Shown here piece by piece: positions 9,824 to 19,604 of a DNA stretch of 64,000 nucleotides; positions within the stretch are counted from its first letter, which is position 1; each line of letters begins with the position of its first letter. This DNA comes from Mesorhizobium sp. M3A.F.Ca.ET.080.04.2.1 (lineage in GTDB: Bacteria > Pseudomonadota > Alphaproteobacteria > Rhizobiales > Rhizobiaceae), in the NCBI RefSeq assembly GCF_003952525.1, contig NZ_CP034451.1:4433501-4497500 (forward strand), given 5' to 3'. The position numbers and the translations under genes are program-made. A model generated the notes under the pieces. The model saw only the letters and a program-made list of their open reading frames with translations, had not been told where the DNA came from and ran no database searches.

Positions 9824-9849
9824 GTAACAAACCAGGGCCGCAGCGCGAA
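9824..9849 (+). promoter_or_regulatory. ECF-type promoter, GTAACA-N16-CGAA, upstream of the sigma factor gene
   Basis: GTAACA (9824-9829) and CGAA (9846-9849) are separated by exactly 16 bases and end 18 bases before the GTG of the ECF sigma gene. This is one base off the GTAACC-N16-CGAA motif I recall for Caulobacter sigma-F, the sigma factor controlled by an NrsF-type anti-sigma like the one encoded here. It therefore looks like an autoregulatory promoter. Confidence 0.62.
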
Positions 9850-9867
9850 TTTCGGGGGTGAACTCTT

Positions 9868-10410
9868 GTGACCGGCAAGGACGAGGCCGAGCTCTCCCGG
9901 CTCCTCAGAGCCGCGATCGCGGGAGACGAAAGGGCTTACGCGGACTTTCTGCACCGGATAGCCGCTCTCATTCGCGGCTTTGTCCGGCGCAAGATCGTAC
10001 AGGGCGGGGTCGACCCCGAGGATGTCGTGCAGGAAACCTTGCTGGCCATTCACGTGAAACGGCATACATGGCGCGAGGACGCCGCGGTTCTGCCGTGGGT
10101 CTACGCGATCGCCCGTTTCAAGCTCATCGACGCGTTCCGCCGTCGCGGGCGCCGCATCGAGATCGAGATCGACGAGATCGCGGAAACATTCGCCGAGCCG
10201 GAAAGCGAGACGGTCAGCGAGCGCGACATAAACCGCGCCCTCGACGGCTTGCCCCCGGCACAACGCTCGGTGGTCTCGGCGATCTCGGTCGAAGGCCGCT
10301 CAATCGGAGAGACAGCGTCCAAGCTGGGGGTCAGCGAGACGGCAGTGCGCGTTTCGCTGCACCGCGGCCTTGCCGCCATCGCGAAGAGGTTCGGACGACA
10401 ATCGACATGA
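9868..10410 (+). CDS. ECF-family RNA polymerase sigma factor
   Basis: A 180-residue group-IV sigma factor. Region 2 (about 20-95) has DPEDVVQETLLAIH and the promoter-melting segment PWVYAIARFKLIDAFRRR. Region 4 (about 125-175) carries the helix-turn-helix GLPPAQRSVVSAI...SIGETASKLGVSETAVRVSLHRGL. The GTG start at 9868 follows GGGGGTG. Its stop overlaps the next ATG (ATGA), so it is coupled to the NrsF-like membrane protein. That pairing is typical of SigF-type ECF factors that respond to chromate, cadmium or oxidative stress in Caulobacter; the actual signal here is unknown. Confidence 0.93.
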   Translation: MTGKDEAELSRLLRAAIAGDERAYADFLHRIAALIRGFVRRKIVQGGVDPEDVVQETLLAIHVKRHTWREDAAVLPWVYAIARFKLIDAFRRRGRRIEIEIDEIAETFAEPESETVSERDINRALDGLPPAQRSVVSAISVEGRSIGETASKLGVSETAVRVSLHRGLAAIAKRFGRQST

Positions 10411-11045
10411 GGACCGAGGATCTCATCAGGGCGCTCGACGCCGATGCGCGCAGCAAGGCGATGCCGCTAAACGCGGCCTGGCTGTTGGCGCTTGCCGGGG
10501 CCGCCGTAATCGCGGCGGCGGCATTCTGGATGACCATCGGCCCGCGCCCCGACTTCATGGCGGCCGCGCACACGATGCGCTTCCTCGCCAAATTCGTCTT
10601 CACGATCGTGCTCGCCGCCGCCGCCTTCGCGCTGAGCCGCGCGCTGTCCACGCCTGGTGCTTCCACGCGACGGGCGATGGCCTGGATGGTCGCCGCGCCG
10701 TTGCTCGTCGTGGTTGCGGTGGTCCTGGAGCTTCTTGCGGTGCCCGAGGCCGAATGGGGCAGGCGGCTTGTCGGGTCCAACATGATGATCTGCATGGCGT
10801 TCATCCCGCTGATCGGCGTCGGCCCGCTGGCGATCTTCCTGTGGATGCTGCGCTATGGCGCGCCGGCGCGTCCCGTGCTGGCCGGCGCGGTCGCCGGCCT
10901 GCTCGCCGGCGGGCTGGCGGCGACCTTCTATGCGGCGCATTGCTTCGACGATTCGCCGCTGTTCGTCGCCACCTGGTACACGATCGCAATCGCCTTTCTG
11001 GCCGCGCTCGGCGCGATCGGAGGCCGGTTCTTCGTGCGCTGGTAA
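10407..11045 (+). CDS. nrsF: NrsF-type (DUF1109) membrane anti-sigma factor
   Basis: A 212-residue integral membrane protein with six predicted membrane segments after a short cytoplasmic N-terminus (MRTEDLIRALDADARSK), as in DUF1109/NrsF proteins. In Caulobacter NrsF holds sigma-F at the membrane and releases it on stress sensed through conserved cysteines. Here a cysteine is seen in the last periplasmic loop (AAHCFDD) and another in MMICMAF, which would suit redox or metal sensing. The ATG at 10407 overlaps the sigma stop codon, so the pair is co-translated. Function is inferred from family and pairing. Confidence 0.85.
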   Translation: MRTEDLIRALDADARSKAMPLNAAWLLALAGAAVIAAAAFWMTIGPRPDFMAAAHTMRFLAKFVFTIVLAAAAFALSRALSTPGASTRRAMAWMVAAPLLVVVAVVLELLAVPEAEWGRRLVGSNMMICMAFIPLIGVGPLAIFLWMLRYGAPARPVLAGAVAGLLAGGLAATFYAAHCFDDSPLFVATWYTIAIAFLAALGAIGGRFFVRW

Positions 11046-11172
11046 GGCCGCGCAACCGATCCTTAATCATGTCGGAAATTGTTTGCCGGTTGACCGGCCA
11101 GCCGCTGCCGTGGGTGCAACCATTCCTTAAAATCGATCGGCGAAGGTTCTATCGGAACGTGCAGACGCAGGG

Positions 11173-13146
11173 GTGGAACGCATTGTGAGGCGGTTGAACT
11201 GGAAGGCTCTTCGGGCGGAAAGGTATGCCGCGCCGGGGCTGGTGACGGCCAGCGTGATCGCCACGGCCACTGCCGTCCTGTCGCCGCGGCTGGAACTTGG
11301 CGCCGAGACGCTGAAACTCTGCCTCCAGCTCTCGATTGCCATGGCGGCAGGCGCGGTGTTTCTCGCGGCAATGTTCATCCGGCAGATCGCCGACGACCGC
11401 CGTCAGATCGCCGAGAGCGAGCAGCGCTTCCGCCGGGCTATGGAAGACTCGGCGATCGGCGTCGCCATCGTCGGTCTCGACGGCCGCATCCTGCAGACCA
11501 ATCCCGCCTTTGCCGCCATGCTCGGCTACAGCCGCGCGGAAATCGAGGCGCTGACCTTCTTCCAGATCACCCATCCCGAGGATCTACAGATCGGAAGGGA
11601 GACGATGCTCGCTCTCAAGGATGGCAAGATCGATTCCTTCCATTTCGAAAAGCGCTACCTCAAGAAGGACGGAACGCCCGTGTGGGCGCAGCTTGCCGGA
11701 TCGGTGATCCGCGAAGAGGAAACCGATCGCCCGCTCTATCTTGTCTCCCAGATCGAGGATATCGACGCACGCAAGCAGGCGGAGGCGCGCATCGCCGAAG
11801 CGGAGACCCGCTGGAATTTCGCGCTGACCAGCGCCGGGCAAGGCGTCTGGGACCTCGACATGCGCAAGGGCGGCACGACCTATTCCACGACCTGGGCGAA
11901 CATGCTGGGCTATGCGGATGGCGAAATGGACGGCGACCCGGATCGCTGGCTGACGATGATCCATCCCGACGACCGCGCCCTGGTGGCCGAAGCGGACCGG
12001 GCGCATCTAGCCGGCGAAACGCCGTACTTCGAGGCGGAGTTCCGGATGCGTCACAAGGATGGCCACTGGATATGGATCCTCGACCGCGGCAAGGCGATCG
12101 AGCGCGACAGCGAGGGAAAGCTCATCAGGGCCATCGGCAGCCTGACCGACATCACCCAGCGCAAGGAGGCCGAAGCGCGTCTCATGGTCTCGGCGGCGAT
12201 GCTGGCCGACGAGAAGGAGCGTCTCAGGGTCACCCTGCAATCGATCGGCGACGCGGTGATCTGCACGGATGCCGCCAACCGCATCACCTTCATGAATCCG
12301 GTGGCCGAAAAGCTGACGGGCGTTGCCGCCGCCGAGGCGCTGGGCAAGACTCTCGGCCACATCTATTGGGCGGTCGACGAGGAAACCGGGCAGCGGATCG
12401 GCATGGCACGGCCCGCGGCCGGCAGCCTGGGCCCCATCGACCAGAACAGCCGCGCCGTGCTGATCCGTCGCGACGAAACGCGCTGCAGCATCCGCCAGGT
12501 CGTGTCTCCGATCATGAACGACCGCCACGAGTTCTGCGGGCTGGTCATCGTCTTCCAGGATTTTACCGACGCGCGAGCGCTGCAGCGCCAGCTGGCCTAT
12601 GCCGCGGCCCACGACGCGCTGACCGGATTGGCCAACCGCCCGAGCTTCATCCAAACCATGGAAGGGCTGATCGATCAGAGCCTGCGAGACGGCAGCGCCC
12701 ATCAGTTCATGTTCATCGACCTCGACCATTTCAAGGCGGTGAACGACACCGGCGGCCACGCCGCGGGCGATGCGCTGCTGAAGCGCGTCGCCGACGCAGT
12801 GCGCAGCGTGCTCGGCCCCGAGGACATCGTCGCACGCCTTGGCGGCGACGAGTTCGCGGTCATCCTGAAGTCGGGATCGTCCGCCGGTGGCGAGAGCGCG
12901 GCGCGGTCCATCATCGACGCCATCCGCAACTTGAACTTCAAGTGGGACGGACGCCCGCATTCGATCGGCGCCAGCATCGGGCTGGCGCCGATCCGCGCCG
13001 GCTGCGGCGAGGTGGACGAGATCATCGCCCGCGCGGATGCCGCCTGCTATGTCGCCAAGGCGGCAGGACGCGGATGCGTCTCGGCGGCGCCGGACGAGGC
13101 CATCAGCGAAAGCCTCGCGCCGACACCGCTTGCCGTGGCCTCCTGA
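11173..13146 (+). CDS. Diguanylate cyclase with three PAS domains
   Basis: A 657-residue cyclic-di-GMP synthase. Two hydrophobic segments (about 20-40 and 50-68) anchor the N-terminus. Three PAS/PAC units follow at about 80-205, 210-335 and 350-475; the second has the PAS_3-type HPDDRALV and HKDGHWIWILDRGK. The C-terminal GGDEF domain (about 480-640) has DALTGLANR, FIDLDHFKAVND and an intact ARLGGDEFAV. No EAL domain is present, so it should only make c-di-GMP. The I-site position reads GPED, without the arginine. A GTG at 11173 was taken as start. Adjacent to the sigma/anti-sigma pair but separated by 127 bases. Confidence 0.9.
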   Translation: MERIVRRLNWKALRAERYAAPGLVTASVIATATAVLSPRLELGAETLKLCLQLSIAMAAGAVFLAAMFIRQIADDRRQIAESEQRFRRAMEDSAIGVAIVGLDGRILQTNPAFAAMLGYSRAEIEALTFFQITHPEDLQIGRETMLALKDGKIDSFHFEKRYLKKDGTPVWAQLAGSVIREEETDRPLYLVSQIEDIDARKQAEARIAEAETRWNFALTSAGQGVWDLDMRKGGTTYSTTWANMLGYADGEMDGDPDRWLTMIHPDDRALVAEADRAHLAGETPYFEAEFRMRHKDGHWIWILDRGKAIERDSEGKLIRAIGSLTDITQRKEAEARLMVSAAMLADEKERLRVTLQSIGDAVICTDAANRITFMNPVAEKLTGVAAAEALGKTLGHIYWAVDEETGQRIGMARPAAGSLGPIDQNSRAVLIRRDETRCSIRQVVSPIMNDRHEFCGLVIVFQDFTDARALQRQLAYAAAHDALTGLANRPSFIQTMEGLIDQSLRDGSAHQFMFIDLDHFKAVNDTGGHAAGDALLKRVADAVRSVLGPEDIVARLGGDEFAVILKSGSSAGGESAARSIIDAIRNLNFKWDGRPHSIGASIGLAPIRAGCGEVDEIIARADAACYVAKAAGRGCVSAAPDEAISESLAPTPLAVAS

Positions 13147-13164
13147 GGGGAAGCCGAGCGAAGA

Positions 13165-14043
<879 letters not shown>

Positions 14044-14109
14044 TACCCCGATCCCGTCTGGAGCATTTCCGCTTCTTCGAAGCGAAGAAACGCTGCCTTG
14101 TTGTTTCCC

Positions 14110-14211
14110 GCAATTCCAGACGCAAAACCGCTGCGCCGTTTTGCTGAAATTGCATTCATTGTCTGTCGCAATTCCGGGCGGAAAACCGCCACGCATCTTT
14201 CCCGGAATTGC
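14110..14211. repeat. Two tandem rhizobial palindromic elements (RPE/RIME type)
   Basis: Two copies, 14110-14153 and 14168-14211, of an imperfect palindrome that begins GCAATTCC and ends GGAATTGC or GAAATTGC, with GACGGAAAACCGC-like and CGCACTTTTCC-like arms. Part of a third copy is visible near 14060-14095 (GAGCATTTCCGCTTC). Such elements are abundant between genes in rhizobia and can fold as RNA hairpins. Confidence 0.75.
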
Positions 14212-14312
14212 TTTGTGCCTTCATGGCCTCTTTTTGTGCAGTGCAAACTAAAAGGGCGGGGCGACTTCGTCTACCCCACCCTTTGGATTTTAATATGCCT
14301 GAGCAGAAGCCG

Positions 14313-15242
14313 TCAAAGCGCCTTTTGCAGTTCCGGCAGAATGACGAACAGATCGCCGACGAGGCCGTAGTCGGCAACCTGGAAGATCGGCGCCTCCTCG
14401 TCCTTGTTGATGGCCACGATGACCTTGGAGTCCTTCATGCCGGCCAGGTGCTGGATTGCACCGGAGATGCCGACGGCGATGTAGAGGTCGGGCGCCACCA
14501 CCTTGCCGGTCTGGCCGACCTGCCAGTCGTTCGGGGCGTAGCCGGCGTCGACCGCGGCGCGGGATGCGCCAACGGCGGCGCCGAGCTTGTCGGCGACCGG
14601 CAAGATGACTTCCTGGAACTTCTCCGAGGAGCCGAGAGCACGGCCGCCCGAGATGATGATCTTGGCCGAGGTCAGCTCCGGACGGTCGTTCTCGGAGAGC
14701 TTGTTCTCGACGAAGGAGGAGAGGCCGGGGTTGGCGACGGCGCCGACCGTTTCGACCGAGGCCGAACCACCCTCCGGGGCGGCCGAGAAGGAGGCGGTGC
14801 GCACCGTGATCACCTTCTTGGCGTCGGTCGACTGCACGGTCTGGATGGCGTTGCCGGCATAGATCGGCCGCTTGAAGGTATCGGGCGAGACCACCTCGAT
14901 GATTTCCGACACCTGGGCGACGTCGAGCAAGGCGGCCACGCGCGGCGCAACGTTCTTGCCCGACGAGGTCGCCGCGGCAATGATCGTGTCGTACGAGCCG
15001 GCGAGCGAGACGACGAGGGCCGCCAGCGGCTCGGCCAGACGCTCGGCAAGCTCGTCGGCCTCAGCCAAGAGCACCTTGCGCACGCCCTTCAGCTTGGCGG
15101 CGGCGTCGCTTGCTGCCTTGGCGCCCTTGCCGGCAACCAGCACGTCGACATCCGAGCCGATCTGCAGCGCAGCCGACAGCGCCTTGGCGGTCTGGTCGGA
15201 AAGGCTTGCATTGTCGTGTTCGGCAATCAGAAGAATAGCCAT
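14313..15242 (-). CDS. etfA: Electron transfer flavoprotein, alpha subunit
   Basis: The FAD-binding subunit of ETF, which carries electrons from acyl-CoA and other dehydrogenases to the membrane ETF:quinone oxidoreductase. It has 309 residues from the ATG at 15242. The N-terminus [11 protein letters not shown] and the C-terminal FAD-binding region are typical: [50 protein letters not shown] and [20 protein letters not shown]. It lies 23 bases after etfB on the same strand, forming the usual etfBA operon. A longer open frame in the same phase reaches back into etfB but is not the gene start. Confidence 0.97.
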   Translation of the reverse strand: MAILLIAEHDNASLSDQTAKALSAALQIGSDVDVLVAGKGAKAASDAAAKLKGVRKVLLAEADELAERLAEPLAALVVSLAGSYDTIIAAATSSGKNVAPRVAALLDVAQVSEIIEVVSPDTFKRPIYAGNAIQTVQSTDAKKVITVRTASFSAAPEGGSASVETVGAVANPGLSSFVENKLSENDRPELTSAKIIISGGRALGSSEKFQEVILPVADKLGAAVGASRAAVDAGYAPNDWQVGQTGKVVAPDLYIAVGISGAIQHLAGMKDSKVIVAINKDEEAPIFQVADYGLVGDLFVILPELQKAL

Positions 15243-15265
15243 TGTCTTGTTCCTTTCCCGATCGC

Positions 15266-16015
15266 TCAGAGCACGCCGGCTTCGTTCTTGAGCTTCTCGA
15301 CCAGTTCGGCCACGCTCTTGACCTTGACGCCCGCCTTGCGGCCGCCGGGCTCCTCGGTCTTGATCACCTTCAGGCGCGGCTTGACGTCGGCGCCGTAGTC
15401 GGCGGGGCTCTTTTCGTCGAGGGGCTTCTTCTTGGCCTTCATGATATTGGGCAGCGAAGCATAGCGCGGCTGGTTCAGGCGCAAGTCGGCGGTGACGATC
15501 GCCGGCATCTTCAGCTGCACCGTCTGCAGACCGCCATCGACCTCGCGCGTCACCTTGGCATGGTCGCCGGCGAGTTCCACCTTGGAAGCGAAGGTACCTT
15601 GCGCCCAGCCGAGCAGCGCCGCCAGCATCTGGCCGGTCTGGTTCGAGTCGTCGTCGATCGCCTGCTTGCCGAGGATGACGAGACCGGGCTTCTCGGCCTC
15701 GACCACGCCCTTCAGGACCTTGGCCACGCCCAGCGGCTCGGCCTGCTCGTCGGTCTTGACCAGGATGCCGCGGTCGGCACCCATGGCGAGCGCGGTCCGC
15801 AGCGTTTCCTGCGCTTGCTGCGGACCGATCGAAACGACGACGATCTCCTCGGCCTTGCCGGCTTCCTTCAGGCGGATCGCTTCCTCGACGGCGATCTCGT
15901 CGAACGGGTTCATCGCCATCTTGACGTTGGCAAGTTCGACGCCAAGGCCATCGGCCTTCACCCGAACCTTGACGTTCGCATCCACAACCCGTTTCACGGG
16001 CACAAGGATCTTCAT
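15266..16015 (-). CDS. etfB: Electron transfer flavoprotein, beta subunit
   Basis: The partner of EtfA; it binds AMP and structurally supports the FAD domain. It has 249 residues, the usual length, beginning [19 protein letters not shown], with [16 protein letters not shown], the AMP-binding region [19 protein letters not shown], and VEREVDGG-like [12 protein letters not shown]. First gene of the etfBA pair. The 161 bases upstream, before the rhomboid gene, should hold the promoter; I could not pick a convincing -35/-10 there. Confidence 0.97.
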   Translation of the reverse strand: MKILVPVKRVVDANVKVRVKADGLGVELANVKMAMNPFDEIAVEEAIRLKEAGKAEEIVVVSIGPQQAQETLRTALAMGADRGILVKTDEQAEPLGVAKVLKGVVEAEKPGLVILGKQAIDDDSNQTGQMLAALLGWAQGTFASKVELAGDHAKVTREVDGGLQTVQLKMPAIVTADLRLNQPRYASLPNIMKAKKKPLDEKSPADYGADVKPRLKVIKTEEPGGRKAGVKVKSVAELVEKLKNEAGVL

Positions 16016-16176
16016 TTCCTGTCACCTCTCCTGAGATAGTCGGCGCGCTATAGCAGCGTGCGCCTGGTCAGAGTTGTCGAAAGCCGACATTGCGGGCGAA
16101 ATATCCGTCCGGTGGTGGCGTTTCCGTAGTTGCGGCAATCCGGCGCGTCAATATCCCACAGCGCACTCAAATCGGT

Positions 16177-16986
16177 TCAGTCCTGGGGGGAAACTGATCC
16201 ACGGCCCCATTGCGGCTTCGGCTGCGCGGCACTGCCGGCATTCGCGGTGGGTTCGGTCGGAACGGGGGCCTGCTGGATCTTCGGCGTGGGCTCGGGCTCA
16301 CCGTCGGCACCGGCCAGCAGCGGCACGCCGCGGCTGCGCAGCACCAACACCAGGATGGAGCCGGCGACGATGCCGCCGATGTGGCAGGCCCACGAAACCC
16401 GGTCCTCGCCGCCCGCGACAAACATCACGATCTGGAACAGGATCCAGAGGATGAGCGGAATGAAGGCGGGAATGCGCAGCGGGATGCGCGCAAAGGCCAA
16501 CACCCAGACCTTCACCCTCGGATAGAGGATCAGGTAGGCGGCGACCACGCCGGCAATGGCGCCCGAGGCGCCGATCAAGGGCACCTGCGAATCCCAGGCC
16601 ACCAAGCCCTGGAAGAAGGCGCCGGCGACCGCGCAAGCGAGATAGAAGATCAGGTAGCGGATGTGGCCGAGCGCATCCTCGACATTGTCTCCAAATACCC
16701 ACAGAAACAGCATGTTGCCGCCGAGATGAAAGATGTCGGCGTGCAGGAACGAGTATGTTAGATAGCTGAGGCTTTCCGGGATGACGACGAATTCGGGAGA
16801 GAGCTCGACCTTGTCGTGGACGACGGAGGGAATGAAGCCAAGGCCAAGCACCGCCGCATTGGTGAAGTTCTCGCCGCCGATCGCGGTCGCCAGATAGATC
16901 AGCGCGTTCGCCGCGATCAGGCCGATCGTCACATATTGCAGGCGGATGTGGCGCAGCCTGTTGGTATCGTAGAGCGGGATAAACAT
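16177..16986 (-). CDS. Rhomboid-family intramembrane serine protease
   Basis: Cleaves membrane proteins within or next to their transmembrane segment. With the ATG at 16986 it has 269 residues and about six membrane segments. The catalytic serine is in GASGAIAGV and the catalytic histidine in ACHIGGIVAG. HLGGNMLFLWVFGDNVED carries the conserved HxxxN oxyanion part, and the last 55 residues are a proline-rich cytoplasmic tail. The natural substrate is not predictable. An in-frame extension to 17199 overlaps the adenosyltransferase gene and lacks rhomboid features, so it was rejected. Next to, but not overlapping, the cobalamin adenosyltransferase. Confidence 0.92.
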   Translation of the reverse strand: MFIPLYDTNRLRHIRLQYVTIGLIAANALIYLATAIGGENFTNAAVLGLGFIPSVVHDKVELSPEFVVIPESLSYLTYSFLHADIFHLGGNMLFLWVFGDNVEDALGHIRYLIFYLACAVAGAFFQGLVAWDSQVPLIGASGAIAGVVAAYLILYPRVKVWVLAFARIPLRIPAFIPLILWILFQIVMFVAGGEDRVSWACHIGGIVAGSILVLVLRSRGVPLLAGADGEPEPTPKIQQAPVPTEPTANAGSAAQPKPQWGRGSVSPQD

Positions 16987-17011
16987 CGGATCCTCCCGCC
17001 ACGCAGGACTG

Positions 17012-17593
17012 TCAGCGGTTCTTGCCGGGAACCCATAGCACGTCGGCATTTCCGTTGTCATTGACCGCGCGGGCGGCGACGAACAGAAAGTCCGACACGC
17101 GGTTGATGTATTTGAGCGCCTCGCGGTTGACGTGCTCGGCCGGATCCTGCGCCAGCGCCACCATGATGCGCTCCGCACGCCGCGCCACCGTGCGGGCAAG
17201 GTGAAGAGCCGCCGCGGCCGGCGCGCCGCCGTTCAGCACGAAGGATTTCAGCGGCTGCAGGTCCTTGTTGAGCAGGTCGATATCGTTTTCGACGCGCTCG
17301 GTCTGCGCGGCGACGATGCGCAACGGCTCATAGTCCAGAGGCTTGCCTTGGTCCGGCACGGCAAGGTCGGCGCCGAGATCGAAAAGATCGTTCTGGATGC
17401 GCGCGAGCATGGCGTCGATGACCGGATGCTGCCCCCCGGTGTGCAGGCGCGCCATGCCGATGCAGGCATTGGCCTCGTCCACCGTACCGTAAGCATCGAC
17501 CCGCAGGTCGGATTTCAGCCGGCGCTCGCCGCTGCCAAGTCCGGTGGTGCCGTCGTCGCCGGTGCGCGTGTAGATCTTGTTGAGCTTGACCAC
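17012..17593 (-). CDS. Cob(I)alamin adenosyltransferase, PduO type
   Basis: Transfers the adenosyl group of ATP to Co(I) corrinoid, making adenosylcobalamin. It has 193 residues, the size of a stand-alone PduO/ATR enzyme. The N-terminal ATP-binding loop TRTGDDGTTGLGSGER (9-24) is intact. The helical core has VDEANACIGMA, FVLNGGAPAAAALHLART, the ATP/corrin motif VARRAERIMVAL and YINRVSDFLFVAAR. Not of the CobA/BtuR fold. It starts about 17 bases after the small membrane-protein gene and may be co-transcribed with it. No cobalamin riboswitch was recognised upstream. Confidence 0.94.
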   Translation of the reverse strand: MVKLNKIYTRTGDDGTTGLGSGERRLKSDLRVDAYGTVDEANACIGMARLHTGGQHPVIDAMLARIQNDLFDLGADLAVPDQGKPLDYEPLRIVAAQTERVENDIDLLNKDLQPLKSFVLNGGAPAAAALHLARTVARRAERIMVALAQDPAEHVNREALKYINRVSDFLFVAARAVNDNGNADVLWVPGKNR

Positions 17594-17609
17594 GCCTTCC
17601 TCTTTCGCG

Positions 17610-17801
17610 TCATTTGCGGCTGAAATACACCGTCAGCATGATCAGCACCAAGGCTACGAATTGCAGCAGCACGCGGGCCTGCATCAGCTTGTTCGAGGTC
17701 ATGCCGGACCCGCCGCGCATCATGTTGATGAGCCCCCGGATCAGCACGATGACAACGGCGACCATGACGACGATGGCCAGGATGTTGAAGACGGTTGCCA
17801 T
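17610..17801 (-). CDS. Small protein with two membrane helices (HIG1-like)
   Basis: A 63-residue protein with two hydrophobic helices (about 5-25 and 44-60) joined by a short polar loop (RGGSGMTSNKLMQARV). This matches the small twin-helix proteins common in alphaproteobacteria and related to the mitochondrial HIG1 respiratory-complex proteins. The conserved loop MxSNKLMRxRVLxQ is present. A role next to respiratory complexes is known for the mitochondrial relatives only; here it is inference. Directly upstream of the cobalamin adenosyltransferase on the same strand. Confidence 0.82.
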   Translation of the reverse strand: MATVFNILAIVVMVAVVIVLIRGLINMMRGGSGMTSNKLMQARVLLQFVALVLIMLTVYFSRK

Positions 17802-17825
17802 GGGCGGGCTCCAGTTCGGTTTCGG

Positions 17826-18691
17826 TCAGGCTCGCCTGGCGAGCACGCGGTAGAGCGCTGAAGCCGGCAGGATGCGCTTGAGCAGCACGCCGATTCTGGC
17901 CGGCACGGTTACCACATAGTGTGGGCGAGGGCGCTGCGACAGAAGCGCGTGGCGCAAGGCGGCATGGACCACCTCCGGTCCGGCCTTCAGCCGCGAGACG
18001 CTGCCGCCGGCGCGCAGCCGGGCCAACTGCGCCTGATAGTCGGCGTGGTGGACCGAGTTCTCGACATCGATGTTCTTCAGGAACCAGGCCAGGCCGTTGC
18101 TGGCGATCTTCGATGTCACCGGACCCGGCTCGATCAGCGAGAGGTGGATACCGCTGCCTTCAAGCTCCTGGCGCATGCACAGCATCAGGCCTTCGACGGC
18201 ATGTTTCGATGCCGAATACGCACCGCGAAAGCGCACAGGGGCCAGGCCGAGGATCGAGGAGCAATGGACGAGCCGCCCGTGACCCTGGCGGCGCATGATC
18301 GGCACGATGCGGCGGGTGAGGTCGTGCCAGCCGAAGAAGTTCGCTTCGAACTGCTCGCGCAGCGCCTCGACCGGCAGGTCCTCGACCGCGCCCGGCTGCG
18401 CGTAGGCGCCGTTGTTGAAAAGCGCGCCGAGCGTGCCGCCGGTGCGCTCCAGCACGCCATCGACGAAGGCGGCGATGGAATCAGCCTCGCGATAGTCGAG
18501 ATAGAAGCCCTCGATCCCGTCCCCTCGAGGGCGGCAATGTCGGCCGGCTTGCGCGCCGTGGCGAACACGCGCCAGCCTTCCGCCTTCAAGGCGCGCGCGC
18601 AATAGGCGCCTATTCCGGAAGAGGCGCCGGTGACGATAATGGTGCGCAACTCTTTCGCGGAGGGAATCGTGGTTTCACCTGGGGTTGCCAT
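17826..18691 (-). pseudogene. SDR-family oxidoreductase, broken by a one-base frameshift
   Basis: The N-terminal half (start at 18691) reads IIVTGASSGIGAYCARAL, an intact NAD(P)-binding GxxxGxG motif, up to KPADIAALEG. The rest of a classical short-chain dehydrogenase then continues in another frame: DGIEGFYLDYREADSI, LFNNGAYAQPG, CSSILGL, and the catalytic YSASK in GAYSASKHAVEGLM, to the end at 17826. The switch lies near 18525-18535, in a G-rich run (CTCGAGGGGACGGGATCGAG on the minus strand). Restoring one base there would give about 288 residues with all catalytic residues intact. It is either a recent inactivation or a sequencing error in the run. Confidence 0.85.
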
Positions 18692-18749
18692 TTGCCGCAA
18701 TCACTTCCCATATTCGCGGCGTCGACACAATTGAGCGGAGCGCGGGTCC

Positions 18750-19601
18750 TTGCTCAGGAATATCGTAGCAGTCAAGCGCGTGCTCTACGATGCGATCGGC
18801 CATTTCAACACTGACGACGGCTGGGCGATGGCCAGCCATCTGGCGATCACCTCGCTGATGGCGCTGTTTCCGTTCCTGATCTTTGCGACCACCCTGGCAA
18901 GCTTTCTCGGCGCGCGCGCCTTCGCCGACACGGCCGTGCACCTGGTCTTCGACACCTGGCCGGAGCAGATCGCCAAGCCCATCGCGCGCGAAGTGCAGAA
19001 CGTGCTCACCGTGCGTCGCACCGATCTTCTGACTTTCGGCGTGCTGCTTGCTGCCTACTTCGCCTCGAACGGCATCGAGGCGCTGCGGACGTCCCTCAAC
19101 CGCGCATACCGAATGACCGAGACGCGCGGCATCATCCATCGGCGGGTGCAGAGCATCATCTTCGTGCTGATCGCGACGGCCTGCTTCCTGGCCGTCAGCG
19201 TGCTCCTGGTGTTCGCGCCGCTGCTGGCGCGGCTGGCGGAAGCGCATTTCGAATGGATCAGGCCCTATATGGGCACGATCACCATATGGCGCTACGTGAT
19301 CGCCTCGACGGTCATCATCATCGGCCTGTTTTCGGTGCATATCTGGCTGCCGGCCGGCAAGCGCCGCTTCGTCTCGATCGTTCCCGGCATCGTGTTCACG
19401 CTGGTCGCCTGGCTGGCCGGCTCGACCATCTTCGCCACCTATCTCGACCATTTCTCATCCTATGTGACGACTTATGCCGGGCTCGCCTCGATCATGATCG
19501 CGGTGGTTTTCCTCTATATCATCTCGGCCATCTTCATCCTCGGCGGCGAGCTCAATGCCGCCATCAGCCGCTATCTCGAGGCCCGTGCGCGGGTCGGTTG
19601 A
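18750..19601 (+). CDS. YihY/BrkB-family membrane protein
   Basis: A 283-residue inner-membrane protein with six predicted membrane segments. It shows family features: DDGWAMASHLAITSLMALFPFLIF near the N-terminus, NGIEALRTSLNRAYR in the middle, and ASIMIAVVFLYIISAIFILGGELNAA near the end. The function is unsettled: BrkB was linked to serum resistance, and the family was once wrongly called RNase BN. I took the TTG at 18750, preceded by GAGCGGAG, because it keeps the conserved N-terminus; a GTG about 11 codons later is possible. It diverges from the broken SDR gene. Confidence 0.87.
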   Translation: MLRNIVAVKRVLYDAIGHFNTDDGWAMASHLAITSLMALFPFLIFATTLASFLGARAFADTAVHLVFDTWPEQIAKPIAREVQNVLTVRRTDLLTFGVLLAAYFASNGIEALRTSLNRAYRMTETRGIIHRRVQSIIFVLIATACFLAVSVLLVFAPLLARLAEAHFEWIRPYMGTITIWRYVIASTVIIIGLFSVHIWLPAGKRRFVSIVPGIVFTLVAWLAGSTIFATYLDHFSSYVTTYAGLASIMIAVVFLYIISAIFILGGELNAAISRYLEARARVG

Positions 19602-19604
19602 GTT

